Translations under genes and position numbers: made by a program
Notes under the pieces: generated by a model
Seen by the model: only the letters and a program-made list of their open reading frames with translations
Database searches by the model: none
What the model was told of the DNA's origin: nothing
Part shown: in pieces, positions 58,291 to 64,000 of the stretch
How the letters are laid out: each line of letters begins with the position of its first letter
Position numbering within the stretch: position 1 is the stretch's first letter
DNA from: Xanthoparmelia taractica
Taxonomy: Eukaryota > Ascomycota > Lecanoromycetes > Lecanorales > Parmeliaceae
Length of the DNA: 64,000 nt
Direction: 5' to 3'
Assembly (NCBI GenBank): GCA_033085395.1
Contig: JANQBS010000054.1
Span: forward strand, 148,924 to 212,923

Positions 58291-61200
58291 TAAAGTATAT
58301 AGAAAAGCTTTACTAACTAGAATTCCTTAATAATAGTATATTAAAATTAACGAAAGGCTAATAATAGTAAGGTCTTTTTGACGACCAAATTATATTATTA
58401 GAATATTAATTAATATATAAACTTCTTCATATCACAATAACGATTATATATTATTATATTTCTTTAATAATTATATAAACGTTATCGAGTAAAGAGAAAT
58501 TAATCTCGATTAATAATACTCGTTAAACGTTTAAACGCAGCGGCGAGGTAAATAGATATAATATTACTATAATATGTAGTTCACAAAGGCATTAATAAAG
58601 TAGCGATATTATGCTTTCTTAGACGATCTCTCTTTTTTGCGAGCAAGTTAAAAGACGGAGATAAGTTGTAGAAGTATAATAGCTCGAATTCTAGTTATTT
58701 TCTTCTTATATTTCTTTATTAACTTAGAAGTATTATTAAGATCTTTAATATTATATTACTAGTCGTATTTAGAATTATATTTCTTTTATCTTATTAGATA
58801 TTTTATAGTTAAATTACATTTATTTTTAATAATTCGTTTATTAAGAAGTCGTTCGATTTCTAAATTAATAGTGTTATCGTTATTAATAAAAATAGATAAG
58901 ATATGCTAAGATCGAGAGCGTTGAAAAGAATCGTTCTATAGCGTAGAATAAGATTTTAATTATACTATCGTAAAGATAAGATAAACTCTTTATTCTATAA
59001 AAATAGTTAGTTTATAGACGAGTTTATCTACTCTATTTATTATCTAAAAAGAATTGATATATTATTATATTAGCTTATTAATAATACCGAGAATAGATAA
59101 GATCTTATAGTCTTTATATAGTCGAAGAAGTATTTATACTTCTATTCTAAGAAACATTAATTAATACTTTCTATCGTAATGAAATTTATTAAATATTTAA
59201 GCAAAATTGATAATATCTTTAATTATAATTCGTGTAGAGACGTAATCGATTTTAATTAACAAACGAAGTAAATTTAGAGATCTATTTAAAGTAAAATCGT
59301 AGATTATTTCGCTCGACGTAATCTTATTTTTAGAAGAGACGAAGTTATTTAAGAAGACTTATATTCGTGATAGCACTTTTGACTATAAAGAAGATCTCTT
59401 TAAAGCATATACGAAGTATCTTAAAGCTATCTTAATAGTCTAATTAGTACGCTCGCTTATATTATTAATCTATAAATAATAGATTATTAAATAAAGTAGA
59501 GAAATCTCTAATAGTTTGAAAAGCGATTTTTAAAGCTTCGAAAAAAAAATTCTATCTCGATCGCTAATAATAATCTTTAAGATTCTTTAATTAATAAGAT
59601 TAAGTCGATTTAAAAGTGCTTTTACTTAATTAAATACTTTTTACGTTAATTTATTAAAAATTAATTAAATAATTTTAATAAACTTATAGATAATAGATAT
59701 AATATAATCTAATTTATAATTTAAAAGAGATAAGACTAGAATAAAGTTAATAGTTAGAGTATAAAAAGGCACGAGCGGAGATAAGATTAGCTATAAGCTA
59801 TCGTAAGGTGCGTGCCTTCTTATCTATAGAATTAAGCACTCTAGACAATATCGAATAAAGTTTCATAAATGCTTTATAATCTTATAAATATATTAGAATA
59901 ATATAACGATTTTATAATATCTCTAAAAGTTAGAATATTCTTTCTTATGTGTTAAAATAAGAATATCTTTTATTAGTAAAAAAGAAATATAAAGTTATTA
60001 TTAATTAATAGTTCTATTAATATAAAAGATAAGATCTCGCTAAAGACTTTGCTACTTCTACTATTAACTTTGCTATTCTTATTTTTATTATTAGCTATTT
60101 TTCGATCGAGACGAAAAATAAAAGTTAATATTAATAATAAGGAGATGCTTTTCTCGTACGAAAGGCAAAGAAGCTATATTCTCGCTAGTTAGACTTTCAT
60201 TAACATCGAGTTATAAAGAAATTTTTTTTAATAATTATTCTTTTGATAGTCTTAAATGTACTTTTCATAAAATAAAGCATTTATTTCTATTAAGCTTGCG
60301 ATATATAGAGTATTCAACTTCGAATAATAATAAGATAGCGAATTATTCTTATTTAGACTTATAAGCCTTAAAAGAGCGTTAGATATAATATGCTCTTTGC
60401 TAGATTTGTAAGAGATAACTAGATTAAATTATTTTAAGAATTGAGTAGCTCGAATTAAACGAACGTTTATTCGCATTATTGATGTGATTGAGATAATCGA
60501 ATTTTACTTCATAATGTTAATAATGATAGAATAATTTATTTGTATTCTCATAGAATACTTTAAGAATTTAATTATATGTCTTATTTTCTTTAAATATTAA
60601 ATAAGGTTAGTAATCTTTAATTCGATAGATTAGTAGTTTCTTTCTACTATAATTAGAAGTCTTAATAGAAAAAGAATAGACTTCGTCTCTGCACGAGAGA
60701 ATTATTTATTATTCTCGTGTATATTTAATTTAATCTAAATATTTAATTTAATATAAAAGACTATCGCTTTAAAATTAAATTTTTTTGAGATATTTAAATT
60801 AATTTATAAAGTTCGAGTATTATTAAAATGCATTAGAATCGTTAACTGTGATAGTGTTTTTTAAAGAAGCTGGAAAGAAGTCAATTGCTTCTTTAAAGCT
60901 ATAAATAGTTTTATCTTAAAAGAGTGTTGTTTTCGCTAACGTTTAGAGTTTGATGCTTTCTTAAGAAATAGTGTTTTAAGCTTCTGTAGAGACTATATTA
61001 ATTATATATAGAAATAAATATATTAATAAAGATAGTCGATTAATCTTAAGTAGTGTTCGAGTTCTTCTAATATACTAAAATAATATAAGTTTAAATAGCT
61101 TTAAGCTTATCTTCTAAAGAAATTAAATCGAAAAAATTAACTTTTTTATTTAATAAGTTAACGTTCGAATATCTTAGAAAGATCTTTATAGAAGAAATAG

Positions 61201-61429
61201 TAATATTAAATTTCACGAAAAGCTCAAATAGCTAACGAAGATCTTATAAGTACTATTAAAATGTTTTAGTACTCGTAATTATATTATTAACGTAAGCTTT
61301 TACGTTAAGAATATATCGCAAAATCTTATTAATTTAACGTTAAATATAAGTAATTAAATTCATATAATCTATAATTAAAATATTAAAAGTTTCTTAATCT
61401 CTATAACTTATAATAGTCTATATATAGCG

Positions 61430-61670
61430 ATAATTTAAATATATTCGCTATTAATAGAAAAATGAAGTAGCATCGATTATTAAAATAAAATTATAATTAG
61501 TTAGTATTTTAATTATATTCTATTGAAGAGACATTAAATATATATCTCGAAGTAATAAATTATTTAAATCTCGAATATTAATTATTAATTTTTCCTTAAT
61601 AATGTTATTAAATAATATTTTTTATATAACGAATATCGAATAAGAGAAGAGTATAGAATCTTTAATTTAT
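61430..61670 (-). pseudogene. decayed reverse transcriptase segment (Ty3/gypsy type)
   Basis: Minus-strand translation between about 61660 and 61440 gives the RT pattern with PFSHPVF-like SYSIFVI, then LIINIRDLNNLLLRDIY (equivalent of VVIDLRxLNxxTxPDxY), a PLPLQ-like LMSLQ and ILIIDATSFFY, which holds the first catalytic aspartate region of fungal gypsy RT. At least three in-frame stops are present within 75 codons. The C-to-T / G-to-A direction of change fits RIP. Confidence 0.65.
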
Positions 61671-62170
61671 TTAAGTCTTCTCTATTCGTGTAGCTTATTA
61701 AAGACTTTATCGATTATTTTTCAATCTTATATACTTAAGGGATAAATCTTAATTTTTTCACTAATCTTAATTTGCTAGTTATCTCTTAGCGAAAGCTTTA
61801 TTTATTTCTCTTCTAACACTTTAATAAAATCGATATCTCGTTAGATCTATAAAAATTCGTTAACTAAATCGATTAATATAGCCCTAGTCTATATATTCTC
61901 AAAAATCATAACTTTATTTAATAGCTTAATTTCTTTAGCTAATAAGAAAGTTAATTAATTTAAGCTTAAGTTTATACTTAAGTTTATAATTATTTTCGTT
62001 AAGACGAATTTAGATTCGATATTAATTTAAAAGCAATTTTCGTAATTTATTTTAAGAATATTTTTAAGGCTTAATTTTCTTAAGATTTGAATAGATATAT
62101 TAGACTTATTTCGAATTGAGATTTTAGTTATTATATAATCAATTAAATAAGCGAATATTACTAAATTCGT

Positions 62171-62488
62171 TTATGCTAACTCAAATAAGAAATTACGATC
62201 GCTAGATAAATTAATTTTCTTAATTAATAGAATTATCTCGCTATGCGAAGGCACGAAAATAAATAATTTAATATAGATCTTTCTTCGTATAAATTCGCCT
62301 CGAGGTCGAGTAATAATATTAATCGTAGTGCTATAATTATTAATTCTTGCTTTCTTATTAGCTACATTAATAATAATTTCTTTAGGCTTAATAATAATTT
62401 CTTTAGACTTAATAATATTATTTTTAATAAGCATTTTAATATATAAGTTATCGATAATATATAGTTCTCTACGTAGATATGTAAGCAC
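62171..62488 (-). pseudogene. decayed retroelement aspartic-protease region
   Basis: A 105-codon open remnant. The segment IIINVANKKARINNYSTTI resembles the post-catalytic part of gypsy proteases (xVADGxxxxIxxYxTxxI), and FVPSHSEIILLIKKI matches the VIPxLSxDLILGxxWL motif. The catalytic D(S/T)GA loop is not recognisable in this frame. It lies between the zinc-finger-like segment and RT as in intact elements. Inactive. Confidence 0.5.
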
Positions 62489-62731
62489 TCTTCGACCTTG
62501 ATTATTAATTTTAGAAAGATAGATATCTTAGATAATATACTTCGTAGTTTCGTGCTTAGAAGTATCAATCTCATATACTCGCAAGAATATTATTATTTTG
62601 AAGATAACTGCATTCGAATACTATTGAGAATATTATAATCTATCTATTAAGCTCACATTATATTCGATATTAGCATAAATCTCATCTTCTTAATTAGTAG
62701 GATTAAGCTTAACTCCAATCATGATATAAGT

Positions 62732-63049
62732 TCAACTTCGGAAAGTAAAATTATTTCTTAAATCTCGATTAGAAGCGGTGGACTTAATGATTTTTAGCTG
62801 CTTATTAGCGGAAGACTTTATAAGTTGCTTATTAGCGGAGTTAGAAGGGTTAGAAGGCTTTATCAGCACTGCTTCGTTGGCATAGACGTGCTTCTTAGAA
62901 CAAACATGTAAATGCTTATGCAATTTGATCTTGAATGAGAAGGATTCCTGATAGTTTCGATAGTAGATTTCGATTTTCATAAAGCCAGCAAACTGATTAT
63001 TAGGCTGTGTAGAAAGCTTAGGATTGTGCTTAGAATTAGCATAATACAT
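62732..63049 (-). pseudogene. decayed retroelement N-terminal zinc-finger-like region
   Basis: A 105-codon open remnant with YRNYQESFSFKIKLHKHLHV followed by C, resembling the CxxCxxxFxSxxxLHKHLRxxC finger found near the N-terminus of many fungal gypsy polyproteins. The first two Cys positions are now Tyr, exactly the change (TGT/TGC to TAT/TAC) produced by G-to-A on this strand. A NANKQL-type tandem (SANKQLIKSSANKQLKIIKS) follows. Inactive. Confidence 0.5.
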
Positions 63050-64000
63050 CTTATTTTCATATTAATCTTCGCCTACAAAGTAAGAGCGTTCGATATTAAT
63101 ATTTTCTTTCTAATAGTTCGGACTTCGAGCTTATTTATTAAACTCTAATTTAGCATTTTTATTAATAATAGAGACTTAATAAATAATTACTTTTAAACGA
63201 TTTATAGCATTAAATTAAGATTTTTAATTATCTTAATTTTGCTAAAAATCTTAGACTAATCTCGAAGGAAAATTTTATTAAAAACCCTAAGTTGACCTTA
63301 AAGAAAACTGCTATTGCTAACTATTAAATATAGGTCGATTCGGGATCGAATTTAATACGTTTAATACGGCGATTTATAGAGACTAACGAGACTAAGCGTT
63401 TTGCTAATAAGCGTTTTACTATAAATTTAAATAAGTATTTTAATTATTATATTAACGAGAAAATAACTAAGTTAATTAAGCGTTTTAACTCTTATATTAA
63501 TTATTAATTTAACGCTATTAAAAGTAAGGTCGCTAATATTAACTATTAGAATCTACACTCTACTAAGATCGAAATTAAAATTGTTAAGAAGACTGCGATT
63601 ATAAACGAGGTTGATACTAATTAGAAATACCTCTATTACTATTACTCTAATTTTAATAACGATTCTAAGAAGACTTCGCAGAAAACCTATATATTCTCGA
63701 ATTATATCTGCTTATATAGATTTATTAGTTATGCTTAAGGTTATTTATCTTCTTAAGAAAGTTATATAAGATAGTTTAATTCTTTAATCTTCTTAAGTCA
63801 CGTCTTAGCTTAGCATTTAAGTTATTATAGATAATATTAAGCTAATTTTTAATATTAATTAAGTCGATATTCTTCGAAGCACGTAAAATCTTTTATATAT
63901 ACTCTCGAGACTCTCTCTTGCTGATAGTATCTCTTAAGATATATCTCTTCTTTAATAACGAATTAATTATTATATTAATAGATATCTTAAATCGTTCGAT

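Larger units (their letters stand above)
57720..64000. mobile_element. AT-rich, RIP-like degraded retroelement block
   Basis: From about 57720 to the window end the DNA becomes overwhelmingly A/T with TA, TTA and AAT repeats and rare C or G, a sharp change from the genic part. Minus-strand translation still shows Ty3/gypsy-type polyprotein pieces in the expected order (zinc-finger-like segment, protease, reverse transcriptase), all with stops. This matches repeat-induced point mutation of a retrotransposon. Long terminal repeats could not be paired within the window, and more than one element may be present. The stretch beyond 63.3 kb is not assigned. Confidence 0.8.

Noticed and set aside
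59761..59820. AAGGCACG / CGTGCCTT inverted repeat in the AT-rich block
   Set aside because: Arms are only 8 bp in a decayed element; could easily be chance.
1..64000. HMG-box mating gene (MAT1-2-1), CRISPR arrays, rRNA or tRNA genes
   Set aside because: None found by reading both strands for HMG-box motifs, regular direct repeats or tRNA A/B boxes; small tRNAs with introns could be missed.

Overview
The window is nuclear DNA of a filamentous ascomycete (Pezizomycotina). Most genes carry several short introns (about 45-120 bp, GT..AG with CTAAC/CTAAT-like branch sites), genes lie on both strands with short intergenic gaps, and the gene order SLA2 - MAT1-1-1 - accessory gene - APN2 - COX13 - APC5 is the classic mating-type neighbourhood of this group. 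The class cannot be fixed from sequence alone; Eurotiomycetes (for example Chaetothyriales) or Lecanoromycetes fit best. Coordinates given for multi-exon genes are whole spans; introns are listed in each entry and were assigned by eye from splice signals, reading phase and family similarity.

1-19.3 kb, housekeeping block: 3' end of a Q-rich protein, a fungal LPxEIRNxI-type protein (-), RIM2 mitochondrial pyrimidine nucleotide carrier (+), a DCAF11/LEC14B-type WD40 protein (+), a divergent ribosomal protein pair eL21 (-) / uS4 (+) sharing 180 bp of promoter, SLU7 splicing factor (-), REV3 DNA polymerase zeta (+), and an NVJ2-like SMP/PH lipid-transfer protein (+).

19.8-35.9 kb, mating-type region: SLA2 (+), MAT1-1-1 alpha-box regulator (-), a five-exon gene of unknown function in the idiomorph position (-), APN2 (-), COX13 (+) and APC5 (-). 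No HMG-box MAT1-2-1 gene was found in the window, so it carries only a MAT1-1 idiomorph and suggests a heterothallic (self-sterile) strain.

36.5-57.6 kb: CIA30 complex I assembly factor (-), a three-RRM RNA-binding protein with a GC-AG intron (+), a sodium/solute symporter (+), mL45/MBA1-like mitochondrial ribosome protein (-), a MITE-like element with 27-bp perfect terminal inverted repeats, EOS1 (+), eIF1/SUI1 (-), an Asterix/PAT10-like ER membrane protein (-), Mediator subunit MED12/SRB8 (+) with an overlapping upstream ORF, and the F-BAR/RhoGAP protein RGD1 (-).

57.7-64 kb: an abrupt change to very AT-rich DNA holding a decayed, minus-strand Ty3/gypsy-type retroelement (zinc-finger-like, protease and reverse transcriptase segments still recognisable, many stops). 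This is the appearance of repeat-induced point mutation (RIP), which acts during the sexual cycle and so agrees with the presence of a MAT locus.
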